NCBI RefSeq assembly: GCF_000364625.1
Contig: NZ_KB822606.1
Coordinates: forward strand, 96,875-160,874
DNA: 64,000 nucleotides
Source: Pseudomonas thermotolerans DSM 14292
Lineage (GTDB): Bacteria > Pseudomonadota > Gammaproteobacteria > Pseudomonadales > Pseudomonadaceae
Direction: 5' to 3'
Part shown: in pieces, positions 56,823 to 64,000 of the stretch
Layout of the letters: each line of letters begins with the position of its first letter
How positions within the stretch are numbered: position 1 is the first letter of the stretch
The notes under the pieces: generated by a model
Databases searched by the model: none
Seen by the model: the letters and a program-made list of their open reading frames with translations, nothing else
Told to the model about the DNA's origin: nothing
Made by a program: the position numbers and the translations under genes

Positions 56823-57311
56823 ATGCAATACGTCACTCCCGACCTCTGTGATGCCTACCCGGAGCTTGTTCAGGTGGTCGAGCCGATGTTCAGCAACTTC
56901 GGTGGTCGCGACTCCTTCGGCGGCGAGATCGTCACTATCAAGTGTCATGAGGACAACTCGCTGGTGAAGGAGCAGGTGGAGCAACCCGGCAAAGGCAAGG
57001 TGCTGGTGGTCGATGGCGGTGGCTCCCTGCGGCGCGCGCTGCTCGGCGACATGCTGGCCGAAAAGGCGGCGAAGAACGGCTGGGAAGGCATCGTGGTGTA
57101 CGGCTGCATCCGCGACGTGGACGTGATCGCGCAGACCGACCTGGGCGTTCAGGCCCTGGCCAGCCACCCGATGAAGACCGACAAGCGCGGCATCGGCGAC
57201 CTCAACGTGCCGGTGACCTTCGGCGGCGTGACCTTCCGCCCGGGCGAGTTCGTGTATGCCGACAACAACGGCATCATCGTCTCGCCCAAGGCACTGTCGA
57301 TGCCCGAGTGA
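56823..57311 (+). CDS. rraA: RraA family protein (RNase E inhibitor / aldolase fold)
   Basis: A 162-aa RraA-family protein. Family proteins either inhibit RNase E or act as class II 4-hydroxy-4-methyl-2-oxoglutarate/oxaloacetate lyases. It shows [10 protein letters not shown], the GGDS/GDML-type loop ([20 protein letters not shown]), [12 protein letters not shown] and DNNGIIVSP. The presence of Arg and Asp in GCIRDVD is also seen in the lyases, so the activity cannot be fixed by sequence. An imperfect CCGTCCCGCC/GGCGGGGCGG hairpin (57321-57342) follows. Confidence 0.9.
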   Translation: MQYVTPDLCDAYPELVQVVEPMFSNFGGRDSFGGEIVTIKCHEDNSLVKEQVEQPGKGKVLVVDGGGSLRRALLGDMLAEKAAKNGWEGIVVYGCIRDVDVIAQTDLGVQALASHPMKTDKRGIGDLNVPVTFGGVTFRPGEFVYADNNGIIVSPKALSMPE

Positions 57312-57355
57312 GGTAGCGTACCGTCCCGCCGTGGCGGGGCGGGGCTTTCCGTGCC

Positions 57356-57549
57356 ATGGCCATGCACGACGAGCAGAATGCCCAGTGGAGGCTGGTGCAT
57401 GCCTTCGTCCTGGACGGGCAGGGCAGCGCCCGGTCCATCGCCCGCAGGAGCGGGACGCCCGCAGCTCGCCGCCAACCGCGACATACCCCGGATCATGCCC
57501 AGCTGTCGCGCAGCCGGCCGGCCTGTTCCGCTACCTGCGCCGGCTTTGA
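57356..57549 (+). pseudogene. cmaX: Relic of cmaX (CorA/ZntB-like metal transporter)
   Basis: The frame beginning MAMHDEQNAQWRLVHAFVLD (57356) resembles the N-terminus of the ~330-aa CmaX/ZntB-like transporter that, from memory, lies between rraA and crfX in P. aeruginosa. After about 35 codons similarity stops. A different frame ending at 57549 reads AGLFRYLRRL, like the CorA-type C-terminal tail. No membrane helices or GMN motif remain. The simplest reading is an internal deletion of roughly 0.8 kb plus a frame change. The assignment depends on remembered sequence and on position. Confidence 0.6.
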
Positions 57550-57604
57550 TGTGTGACCTGCCGACCTTCTGCAGCGTCTAGCCGAAACAGCCCGCGAGGT
57601 ATGC

Positions 57605-57850
57605 ATGCGCGATCCATTTGAAGAATCTCTCCGTGATCTGCTGAAAGTGTCGCCAGCCACCCACGATGACGATGCGGCGCTCGGCCGGGTGTTGAAAACC
57701 GCCAACCGCCAGGTGGGCGCGGGCGATCTGTTCAGCATGCTGGGCCACTGGTTCGAGGCGATCATGCGCGCTCTGAACAGCGGCTCGGCCCATATCGCTC
57801 CCGTTTCCCGTCGTACTTCTTCCGACCGTACTGCTGATAAGGCCAAGTAA
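57605..57850 (+). CDS. crfX: CrfX, small protein of the sigX region
   Basis: An 81-aa soluble protein (MRDPFEESLRDLLKVSPATH). CrfX is a conserved small pseudomonad protein encoded before cmpX; its function is unclear. The start has a GAGGT site. It ends 1 nt before cmpX, so the two are translationally coupled. No membrane segment or signal was seen. Confidence 0.85.
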   Translation: MRDPFEESLRDLLKVSPATHDDDAALGRVLKTANRQVGAGDLFSMLGHWFEAIMRALNSGSAHIAPVSRRTSSDRTADKAK

Positions 57851-57851
57851 G

Positions 57852-58676
57852 ATGGAATTCGATCCCTGGACCCAAGCCCTGGTCAACGCCATGACCAACG
57901 TATGGACGCCCGTGGCTGGCTTCATCCCGCGCCTGTTTGGCGCCCTGATGGTGGTGCTGCTGGGCTTCGTGGTCGCCAAGCTGCTCGATGCGCTGCTCTC
58001 CAAACTGCTTGCCAAGCTGGGCCTGGATCGCCTGATGGCTGGCACCGGCCTGACCAAGATGCTCTCGCGCATCGGCATCCAGGTGCCGGTTTCCACCCTG
58101 GTAGGCAAGATCGTCTACTGGTTCGTGCTGCTCATCTTCCTGGTTTCGGCCGCCGATTCGCTGGGCCTTGGCCGGGTGTCCGCCACCCTCGACGTGTTGG
58201 CTCTGTACCTGCCCAAGGTGCTGGGCGCGGCGCTGGTGCTGATCGTCGGCATGCTGCTTGCCCAGTTGGTCAACAGCCTGGTGCGCGGCGCCGCCGAGGG
58301 CGTGGGGCTGGATTACGCAGGTGGTCTGGGGCGCATTGCCCAGGGACTGGTGATCATCATCAGCATCTCCGTGGCCATCGGCCAACTGGAGGTCAAGACC
58401 GAGCTGCTCAACAACGTCATCGCCATCGTGCTGATTTCCGTCGGCCTGGCGGCGGCGCTGGCTCTGGGGCTTGGCAGCCGCGACGTGGCTGCGCAGATCC
58501 TCGCCGGCATCTATGTGCGGGAATTGTACGAAGTCGGGCAACAAGTGAAGATTGGCGAGGTCGAAGGGCTGATCGAGGAGATCGGCACGGTGAAGACCAC
58601 CTTGCTCACCGAGGAAGGGGTGCTGATTTCCGTCGCCAACAAGCTCCTGCTGGAACAACAGGTAAGCAGCCGCTGA
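57852..58676 (+). CDS. cmpX: CmpX, mechanosensitive-channel-related membrane protein
   Basis: A 274-aa inner-membrane protein with about five hydrophobic helices containing the conserved TM-helix repeats (RLFGALMVVLLGFVVAKLLD; LPKVLGAALVLIVGMLLAQL) and a short C-terminal MscS-like beta domain (YVRELYEVGQQVKIGEVEGL). In P. aeruginosa CmpX affects membrane homeostasis and SigX activity. It is encoded with crfX, 84 nt before sigX. Confidence 0.9.
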   Translation: MEFDPWTQALVNAMTNVWTPVAGFIPRLFGALMVVLLGFVVAKLLDALLSKLLAKLGLDRLMAGTGLTKMLSRIGIQVPVSTLVGKIVYWFVLLIFLVSAADSLGLGRVSATLDVLALYLPKVLGAALVLIVGMLLAQLVNSLVRGAAEGVGLDYAGGLGRIAQGLVIIISISVAIGQLEVKTELLNNVIAIVLISVGLAAALALGLGSRDVAAQILAGIYVRELYEVGQQVKIGEVEGLIEEIGTVKTTLLTEEGVLISVANKLLLEQQVSSR

Positions 58677-58760
58677 GCAAACCCTGCTAATGTATGCCGC
58701 CGTGCGGCCCGCGGTGACGGGCCGTGGCGACTCCTTACCTGACCGTCGGCCTGACCCGTT

Positions 58761-59351
58761 TTGAACCGAACCCAACCACTGCCCAGTCGCTACGATCCTC
58801 GTGAGCTCTCGGATGAAGAGCTGGTGGTGCGTGCCCACAGCGAGCTGTTCCACGTGACCCGCGCCTACGAGGAGCTAATGCGCCGCTATCAGCGGACGCT
58901 CTTCAATGTCTGTGCGCGCTATCTGGGCAACGAGCGAGATGCCGACGACGTCTGCCAGGAAGTGATGCTGAAAGTTCTCTATGGCCTGAAGAACTTCGAG
59001 GGCAAGTCCAAGTTCAAGACATGGCTATATAGCATCACTTATAACGAATGTATTACTCAGTACCGTAAGGAGCGCCGCAAGCGGCGCTTGCTGGATGCAC
59101 TGAGTCTGGATCCGCAGGAAGAGGCATCCGACGAAAAGGCACCGGTCATTCCGGAGTCGGGCGGACTCGATCGCTGGCTTGTGCACGTCAATCCTATCGA
59201 CCGTGAAATCCTCGTACTGCGTTTCGTTGCGGAGCTGGAATTCCAGGAAATTGCCGACATCATGCACATGGGGCTGAGTGCCACCAAGATGCGTTACAAG
59301 CGTGCGCTAGACCGCCTGCGCGACAAGTTCGCGAGTGCCAGCGAAGCCTAG
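58761..59351 (+). CDS. sigX: ECF sigma factor SigX
   Basis: A 196-aa extracytoplasmic-function sigma factor with region 2 (LFNVCARYLGNERDADDVCQ, then FKTWLYSITYNECITQYRKE) and region 4 (ELEFQEIADIMHMGLSATKM). P. aeruginosa SigX drives oprF and membrane-lipid genes and is induced by envelope or osmotic stress. The start is TTG at 58761 (LNRTQPLPSRYDPRELSDEE), which matches the homologue's length as I recall it. No cognate anti-sigma gene is adjacent; cmpX is the neighbouring membrane partner. Confidence 0.95.
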   Translation: MNRTQPLPSRYDPRELSDEELVVRAHSELFHVTRAYEELMRRYQRTLFNVCARYLGNERDADDVCQEVMLKVLYGLKNFEGKSKFKTWLYSITYNECITQYRKERRKRRLLDALSLDPQEEASDEKAPVIPESGGLDRWLVHVNPIDREILVLRFVAELEFQEIADIMHMGLSATKMRYKRALDRLRDKFASASEA

Positions 59352-59377
59352 TCGGAAGAAAATTTCTCACTGAATAA

Positions 59378-59398
59378 GCCAATTCAGGTAGAATTGGC
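59378..59398 (+). promoter_or_regulatory. Inverted repeat in the sigX-oprF promoter region
   Basis: GCCAATTC and GAATTGGC (8-bp perfect arms, 5-nt loop) overlap a TAGAAT -10-like hexamer at 59389-59394. The oprF promoters, including the SigX-dependent one, are expected in this 112-bp spacer. Confidence 0.5.
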
Positions 59399-59463
59399 CG
59401 CTCAAGTTGTCGGACCCCACAAGGCTCCGGCGACTTAAAGTCCATCAAGATGGGGATTTACGG

Positions 59464-60432
59464 ATGAAATTGAAGAATACCTTGGGTGTTGTCATCGGTT
59501 CCGTGCTGGCAACTTCTTCGCTGGCCGTTATGGCGCAAGGTCAAGGTGCTGTCGAAGGCGAGCTCTTCGTCAACCGCTACTTCGCGGATTCCACCCGCGG
59601 CTACGCTCATGACGAAGGCAACCAGTTCGGCGGTAGCCTCGGCTACTTTCTGACCGATGACGTGGAGCTGGCCCTGTCCTATAGCGAGTACCACGACATT
59701 CGCACCCAGGCGACCAACAAGAACATCAAGGGTGAGAGCGGCGCTCTGACCGCTCTCTACCACTTCGGTGAGCCCGGCGTAGGCCTGCGCCCCTACCTGT
59801 CGGCTGGTGTTGGTCATCAGTCCATCGGCCAGGAGGCCAGCGGCCGTGACCACACCACTCAGGGTATCCTGGGTGCCGGCCTGAAGTACTACTTCACCGA
59901 GAACTTCTACGCTCGTGGCGGCGTGGATGGTCTGTACAACTTCGACCGCGGCGACTCCGAGTGGATGGCTGGCGTGGGCGTCGGCGTGAACTTCGGTGGC
60001 GGCTCCAAGCCGGCTCCGGTTGTTGCCGCTGCTCCGGAACCGACTCCGGAACCGGCCCCGGTCGTTGAAGAAGCTCCGCAGACCGTGCGTGTCGAGCTGG
60101 ACGTGAAATTCGACTTCGACAAGTCGGTGGTGAAGGAAGAAAGCTACGGCGACATCAAGAACCTGGCTGACTTCATGAACCAGTACCCGCAGACCACCAC
60201 CGTGGTGGAAGGTCACACCGACTCCGTGGGTACCGACGCCTACAACCAGAAGCTCTCCGAGCGCCGCGCCAACGCCGTTCGTGACGTGCTGGTCAACCAG
60301 TTCGGCGTGAGCCCCGAGCGCGTCGACTCCGTCGGTTACGGCGAATCCCGCCCGGTGGCTGACAACTCCACCGCCGAAGGCCGTGCGATCAACCGTCGCG
60401 TGGAAGCTGCCGTGGAAGCCCAGGTCAAGTAA
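59464..60432 (+). CDS. oprF: Major outer-membrane porin OprF (OmpA family)
   Basis: OprF links the outer membrane to peptidoglycan and forms a low-efficiency porin. The 322-aa protein has a signal peptide (MKLKNTLGVVIGSVLATSSL, cut after MAQ or nearby), an eight-strand N-terminal barrel, a Pro/Ala-rich linker (EPTPEPAPVVEEAPQ) and an OmpA-like domain (KFDFDKSVVKEESYGDIKNL, then GHTDSVGTDAYNQKLSERRA). P. aeruginosa OprF has four cysteines between barrel and linker; this protein has none. It is followed by a strong terminator. Confidence 0.97.
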   Translation: MKLKNTLGVVIGSVLATSSLAVMAQGQGAVEGELFVNRYFADSTRGYAHDEGNQFGGSLGYFLTDDVELALSYSEYHDIRTQATNKNIKGESGALTALYHFGEPGVGLRPYLSAGVGHQSIGQEASGRDHTTQGILGAGLKYYFTENFYARGGVDGLYNFDRGDSEWMAGVGVGVNFGGGSKPAPVVAAAPEPTPEPAPVVEEAPQTVRVELDVKFDFDKSVVKEESYGDIKNLADFMNQYPQTTTVVEGHTDSVGTDAYNQKLSERRANAVRDVLVNQFGVSPERVDSVGYGESRPVADNSTAEGRAINRRVEAAVEAQVK

Positions 60433-60453
60433 TCAACTGACCTGATGCTCGTG

Positions 60454-60479
60454 AAAAACCCGGCCAAGGCCGGGTTTTT
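60454..60479 (+). terminator. Rho-independent terminator after oprF
   Basis: AAAAACCCGGCC / GGCCGGGTTTTT, a 12-bp stem with a T-run, 22 nt after the stop. Confidence 0.95.
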
Positions 60480-60549
60480 CTTTGTCTGGAGAAAATGCCG
60501 GCTGCCCGGCAGATCCATGCCCGCGACTGCGCGCGGGCATGGGGCGTAC

Positions 60550-61833
60550 TCAGATGCCGAGCTTGTCGCGCAGGTCGTAGTACCAGGCGCCCATGGCCGT
60601 GAAGGGTACCCGGAACAGGCGGCCGCCGGGGAAAGGGTAGTGAGGTAGCTCGGCGAAGGCGTCGAAGCGTTCCGCCTGGCCGCGCAATGCCTCGGCCAGG
60701 GCCTTGCCGACCACATGGGTGAAGGTTACCCCGTGACCGCTGCAGCCCTGCGAGTAGTAGAGGTTGTCGCCTAGCCGGCCGACCTGCGGCAGGCGCGACA
60801 GGGTCAGCAGGAAGTTGCCGGTCCAGGCGTAATCGATCTTCACGTTCTTCAGCTGCGGGAAGGTCTTCAGCATCTTCGGCCGGATGATCGCCTCGATGTT
60901 GGCCGGATCCCGCGCGCCATAGACCACGCCGCCGCCGTAGATCAGACGCCTGTCGGCGGACAGCCGGTAGTAGTCGAGCAGGTAGTTGCAGTCCTCGACA
61001 CAGTAGTCCTGCGGCAGCAGGCTCCTGGCCAGCTCCTCGTCCAGCGGCTCGGTGGCGATCACCTGGGTGCCGCAGGGCATAGACTTGGCCGCCAGCTCGG
61101 GTAGCAGATTGCCCAGGTAGGCGTTGCCGGCGACCACCACGAACCTGGCCTTCACCCGGCCGCGGGCGGTGTGCACCACCGGGTTGGCGCCGCGGTCGAT
61201 GCGGATCACCGGCGACTGTTCATGGATGACGCCACCCAGCGACTCGATGGCGGCTGCTTCGCCGAGTGCCAGGTTGAGGGGGTGGATGTGCCCGCCGCTC
61301 ATGTCCAGCATGCCGCCGATGTAGTTGTCGGTGGCCACCACCTCGCGGATGCGCTTGGCGTCCAGCAGCTCCAGCTGGGTATGGCCGTAGCGCTCCCAGA
61401 GGCGTTTCTGGGCCTCCAGATGGGCCATCTGCTTCTTGGTGAAGGCGGCGAACACGCCACCGTCCTTCAGGTCGCACTGGATGCCGTAGTGGCTGACGCG
61501 CTGGCGGATGATGCGCCCGCCCTCGAAAGCCATGTCGCCGAGCAGCTTGGCGTTCTTCGGGCTGATGCTGCGCTCGATGGTGTCGATGTCGCGACTGTAG
61601 CTGTTGACGATCTGCCCGCCGTTGCGACCCGAGGCGCCGAAACCGACCTTGGCGGCTTCGAGGATGGTCACCCGGAAGCCGTTCTCGAGAAGGAACAGGG
61701 CGGTGGAAAGGCCTGTGTAACCGGCGCCGACGATGCACACGTCGGTCTCGGTTTCGCCCTGCAGCTCCGGGCGTTCCGGGGCTGGATTGGCTGAGGCGGC
61801 GTAGTAGGACTGCGGATAGGCGGTGTGCGTCAT
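60550..61833 (-). CDS. FAD-dependent amine oxidase, gamma-glutamylputrescine oxidase-like (PuuB/OrdL)
   Basis: A 427-aa DAO-family flavoenzyme. The FAD Rossmann motif DVCIVGAGYTGLSTALFLLE lies at about residues 31-50, then GFGASGRNGGQI. The C-terminal substrate/FAD region contains YSQGCSGHGVTFTHVVGKAL. PuuB oxidises gamma-glutamyl-putrescine; pseudomonads carry several similar enzymes for different polyamines or N-methylated amines, so the substrate is open. AAGGTG precedes the ATG. No glutamylpolyamine synthetase is adjacent. Confidence 0.85.
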   Translation of the reverse strand: MTHTAYPQSYYAASANPAPERPELQGETETDVCIVGAGYTGLSTALFLLENGFRVTILEAAKVGFGASGRNGGQIVNSYSRDIDTIERSISPKNAKLLGDMAFEGGRIIRQRVSHYGIQCDLKDGGVFAAFTKKQMAHLEAQKRLWERYGHTQLELLDAKRIREVVATDNYIGGMLDMSGGHIHPLNLALGEAAAIESLGGVIHEQSPVIRIDRGANPVVHTARGRVKARFVVVAGNAYLGNLLPELAAKSMPCGTQVIATEPLDEELARSLLPQDYCVEDCNYLLDYYRLSADRRLIYGGGVVYGARDPANIEAIIRPKMLKTFPQLKNVKIDYAWTGNFLLTLSRLPQVGRLGDNLYYSQGCSGHGVTFTHVVGKALAEALRGQAERFDAFAELPHYPFPGGRLFRVPFTAMGAWYYDLRDKLGI

Positions 61834-61976
61834 TTTGCACCTTTGTTCTTTATTTTTTACGGATGGGTCGATCCTACCTGAGAAGATTTTCCTGGGCTAG
61901 GGGCCGTGCGAAATATTCAACGCCGGCCCGAACGGCAAAAAATCTTTTTTTTCAGGCATTTGGGTGAAAAAAGTTG

Positions 61977-62004
61977 TTGACAGCCCCGGGGAGATGCGTA
62001 GAAT
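61977..62004 (+). promoter_or_regulatory. Promoter of tRNA-Val
   Basis: Consensus TTGACA (61977-61982), a 16-bp spacer and TAGAAT (61999-62004), about 14 nt before the tRNA 5' end, with an AT-rich upstream segment. Confidence 0.85.
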
Positions 62005-62017
62005 GCGCGTCCAACGA

Positions 62018-62094
62018 AGGCACATAGCTCAGTTGGTTAGAGCACCACCTTGACATGGTGGGGGTCGTTGGTTCGAGTCCAATTGTGCCTACCA
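62018..62094 (+). tRNA. tRNA-Val (anticodon GAC), CCA encoded
   Basis: A 77-nt cloverleaf. The acceptor arms are AGGCACA/TGTGCCT, the D arm GCTC/GAGC, the anticodon arm CCACC-TTGACAT-GGTGG with anticodon GAC, and the T arm GTTGG-TTCGAGT-CCAAT. A discriminator A and encoded CCA follow. Confidence 0.97.
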
Positions 62095-62115
62095 AACGAA
62101 GCCGAAAGGCTCGAG

Positions 62116-62143
62116 AAAGGCGATCCGTGAGGGTCGCCTTTTT
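62116..62143 (+). terminator. Terminator after tRNA-Val
   Basis: AAAGGCGATCC pairs with GGGTCGCCTTT (one G-T pair, loop GTGA), followed by further Ts. Confidence 0.85.
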
Positions 62144-62486
62144 CGTTTCCGCGCGAAAAAATTCGCGCCGTTCGACTCGCCTCCGTCGCAGTGTGGCAGC
62201 GGCGCTTCGATGGGCGTCGTTCCTCCCTAGCGCCGGGGTATTCCACGATCGATGCGACCGGGCTCAGGCAAATTTTTTTCTTTCTTGCCTGCATATATTT
62301 CGAGCTTTTCCTCCCGCAGCCTCCCCATTAACGTCCCTCCACGTACTGTCCCGGGCTTGCGCTGTTCCCGCCTGTGAGGCGGCGTCTGGCGCAGCGCTTG
62401 TGGCGCCGGGGTAGAGGTGCATTACGGCTGTCGGGGCGGGCAGTCAGATCCAGCCATGCCCGTCCCTTTGTTGCGGAGAAGAGTCG
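62144..62486. other. 343-bp intergenic region between tRNA-Val and the Rieske gene
   Basis: No credible gene was seen on either strand. It contains an inverted repeat CAGGCAA/TTGCCTG (62265-62271 and 62285-62291) with a T-rich loop, followed by an AT-rich TATATT that could be a -10 element for the oxygenase gene. Base composition is more mixed than in the flanking genes. Confidence 0.5.
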
Positions 62487-63635
62487 ATGGGGATTAATCA
62501 CAACAAAGTCGCTGCCATGGCAGCTCGCCTGCATGAGATTGCAGCGTTGCCGGAGTCCGAGGCGCGCTGCCTGCCCGGGGAGTTCTATACCTGCCCGGAT
62601 TTCTTCCGGTTCGAGGTGGAGAACTTCCTCAAGAAGGAATGGCACTGTCTGGGACGCGTCGATGAAGTGCCCAATCCTGGCGACTACTTCACCACTCAGC
62701 TGTTCGAGGAGTCGCTGCTGGTGATTCGTGGCGACGATGGCATGATTCGCGTGCTGTCCAACGTCTGTCGCCATCGCGGCATGCCGTTGGCCGAGGGCAA
62801 GGGCAGTGCCCGCCGCCTGGTCTGTTCCTACCACGCCTGGAGCTACGAACGCGACGGTCGCCTGGCCAATGCGCCGCGCATGCAGGACAAGGGTGTCGGC
62901 GCGCACAACTGCAGCCTGCCCAGCTTCAGGACCGAACTGTGGAACGGCTTCATCTACGTCAACCTGGACGACGACGCCGCGCCGCTGGCCGGTCGTCTGG
63001 GCAAGCTCGAGGCGCTGCTGGCCAGCTATCAGACCGAGCGGATGCGTCTGGTGCACAGCCAAGAGGAGATCTGGAACACCAACTGGAAGTGTCTGGTGGA
63101 GAACTTCATGGAAGCCTACCACCTGTCGGTCGTGCATCCCCAGACCCTACATCCCTACACCCCGACCGGTATGAGCCGCAAGGCGCTGTCCGACGAGGCC
63201 TTCACCAGCTACTGCGCCAACTATCCGGATACCGCCGCCTCGCGAGGCCAGGGGGCGCCTGGACTGAGCGAGGAGGAGCGCCGGCGTTCCACCCTGTTCT
63301 GCCTGTTCCCCCTGCAGATCGCCAGCCAGGCCGCCACCCTGCTGGTGTCCCTGAACATCCAGCCGCTCGCCGTGGACAAGATCCGCGTGCGCTGGACCAT
63401 GTCGACCTACGAGAACGAGCTGACAGCCGAGGAGCTGGAAGGGCGCCTCGCGTTGTGGAATGAAGTCAACCGCGAGGATCGCGAGAAGCTGGAGCGCATG
63501 CAGCGTGTCCTGGGCTCGCGCCACGCACCCTCGGGCGTGCTCGCGCCGCACGACCTGGAAGGCACCATCTGGGACTTCTACCGCTACCTGTCGCGCCGTA
63601 TCGCGCCGGCTCTGCCGCTCACCACCGTGCGCTGA
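62487..63635 (+). CDS. Rieske non-heme iron oxygenase, large (alpha) subunit
   Basis: A 382-aa Rieske oxygenase. The 2Fe-2S ligands are Cys94, His96 (NVCRHRGMP) and Cys113, His116 (VCSYHAW). The mononuclear iron ligands are His212 and His217 in ENFMEAYHLSVVH, with a carboxylate probably near Asp363 (GTIWDFYRY). The sequence type is closest to enzymes that demethylate quaternary amines (glycine betaine, stachydrine, carnitine-like) rather than aromatic dioxygenases; this is a family impression. A reductase component would be expected nearby, but an insertion sequence follows within about 65 bp. The start at 62487 (MGINHNKVAAMAARL) lacks a strong ribosome-binding site. Confidence 0.85.
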   Translation: MGINHNKVAAMAARLHEIAALPESEARCLPGEFYTCPDFFRFEVENFLKKEWHCLGRVDEVPNPGDYFTTQLFEESLLVIRGDDGMIRVLSNVCRHRGMPLAEGKGSARRLVCSYHAWSYERDGRLANAPRMQDKGVGAHNCSLPSFRTELWNGFIYVNLDDDAAPLAGRLGKLEALLASYQTERMRLVHSQEEIWNTNWKCLVENFMEAYHLSVVHPQTLHPYTPTGMSRKALSDEAFTSYCANYPDTAASRGQGAPGLSEEERRRSTLFCLFPLQIASQAATLLVSLNIQPLAVDKIRVRWTMSTYENELTAEELEGRLALWNEVNREDREKLERMQRVLGSRHAPSGVLAPHDLEGTIWDFYRYLSRRIAPALPLTTVR

Positions 63636-63699
63636 CGTACCCCCTTTCATCCTTTTGAGAGAGTTTCGTGATGGCCAACGTAACCTGGAAATGTTTGGT

Positions 63700-64000
63700 T
63701 CATCGCGTCTTTCCGGGGAAGGCGGCCTTGATCTTCAGGAAGAAATAGGCTGAATCCCGGAACCCGTAGGCCATACGCTTGATGACCTTAATGCGGTTGT
63801 TGACGCCCTCGAGAATGCTGGTGTTCAAGGGAAAGATGGCTGAGGCGAGGATGCCACGCAGGTACTTTCGCAGTCGCTTTGCAAAGGCGATCGCCGGCGC
63901 GATGCCGCTTTCGATCGCCAGGCGGTACCAGTCTTTCCATCTTCGGGCGCCGTCTCTGACCGATGGCGCAAACCAGATTTCCTTGATGGCGGTCTTCAGC
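63700..64000 (-). mobile_element. ISL3-family transposase, C-terminal fragment (runs off the right edge)
   Basis: The minus strand encodes about 100 residues ending at a TGA at 63700-63702. They include WKDWYRLAIESG, ILEGVNNRIKVIKRMAYGFR and FFLKIKAAFPGK, the C-terminus of ISL3-type (DDE) transposases, with the last catalytic Glu in LEGVNN. The 5' part and the far inverted repeat lie beyond the window. The near end of the element should fall between about 63640 and 63699; I could not define the inverted repeat or target duplication. Confidence 0.85.

Noticed and set aside
57578..58108. Minus-strand frame across crfX/cmpX
   Set aside because: Antisense to crfX and cmpX, whose products and spacing match known gene order.
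62265..62291. T-rich-loop hairpin as a terminator or small RNA
   Set aside because: The stem is only 7 bp and the T-run is in the loop rather than after the stem; kept only as a note in the intergenic entry.
1..64000. CRISPR arrays, prophage or integrative elements at tRNA-Val
   Set aside because: No regularly spaced repeats, phage structural genes or integrase were seen, and no second copy of the tRNA 3' end was noticed downstream.

Overview
The window is high-GC, gene-dense chromosomal DNA from a gammaproteobacterium of the Pseudomonas lineage. The assignment rests on protein content and gene order that I recall from P. aeruginosa PAO1: nppA1A2BCD-fabI, gloB/mltD, rnhA-dnaQ, ldcA, fimL-nudC, cysH/thrH/pabB, and the ppsR/ppsA ... 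crfX-cmpX-sigX-oprF block. The species cannot be named from the sequence alone. There is no prophage, CRISPR array or plasmid function. The only mobile DNA is an ISL3-type transposase running off the right edge.

Layout. 1-8.6 kb: the end of an NAD-glutamate dehydrogenase, then (minus strand) an oligopeptide-type ABC transporter with two solute-binding proteins and fabI. 8.7-19.2 kb: mltD, gloB, a methyltransferase, rnhA, dnaQ, lysine decarboxylase, a dienoyl-CoA isomerase, fimL and nudC. 19.2-24.9 kb: accessory genes (two TauE/SafE-type proteins, a LigB-type dioxygenase, a flavin monooxygenase, a spermidine-synthase-like protein). 25-30.2 kb: deaD behind a structured leader, then a thioredoxin-like gene, cysH, thrH and pabB. 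30.3-41.2 kb: two tandem MalT-like regulators and a five-gene envelope cluster (fil-like). 41.2-44.3 kb: an ATP-grasp protein, an inactive-transglutaminase 7TM protein and a retropepsin-like protease. 44.5-51.3 kb: the 2-methylcitrate (propionate) operon. 51.4-60.4 kb: ppsR/ppsA, an esterase, an SDR, rraA, a relic of cmaX, crfX, cmpX, sigX and oprF. 60.5-64 kb: a PuuB-like oxidoreductase, tRNA-Val(GAC), a Rieske oxygenase and the insertion sequence.

How parts work together. The prp genes convert propionyl-CoA to pyruvate, and the neighbouring ppsA/ppsR pair converts pyruvate to PEP and controls that step. The fil-like cluster encodes a small exported protein, a Sec-exported C39 peptidase, two outer-membrane beta-barrels and a periplasmic MalM-like protein, under two candidate MalT-type activators. 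This architecture recalls the Fap functional-amyloid exporter.

Most interesting signals: (1) a double-glycine-like leader motif in the exported FilA-like protein next to a C39 peptidase with an intact triad; (2) a perfect 13-bp hairpin that buries the deaD start codon; (3) a nine-G tract at the domain boundary of dnaQ; (4) a collapsed cmaX pseudogene inside the otherwise conserved sigX neighbourhood; (5) the retropepsin/7TM/ATP-grasp cassette. Homology statements are from memory of the families. No database search was run.
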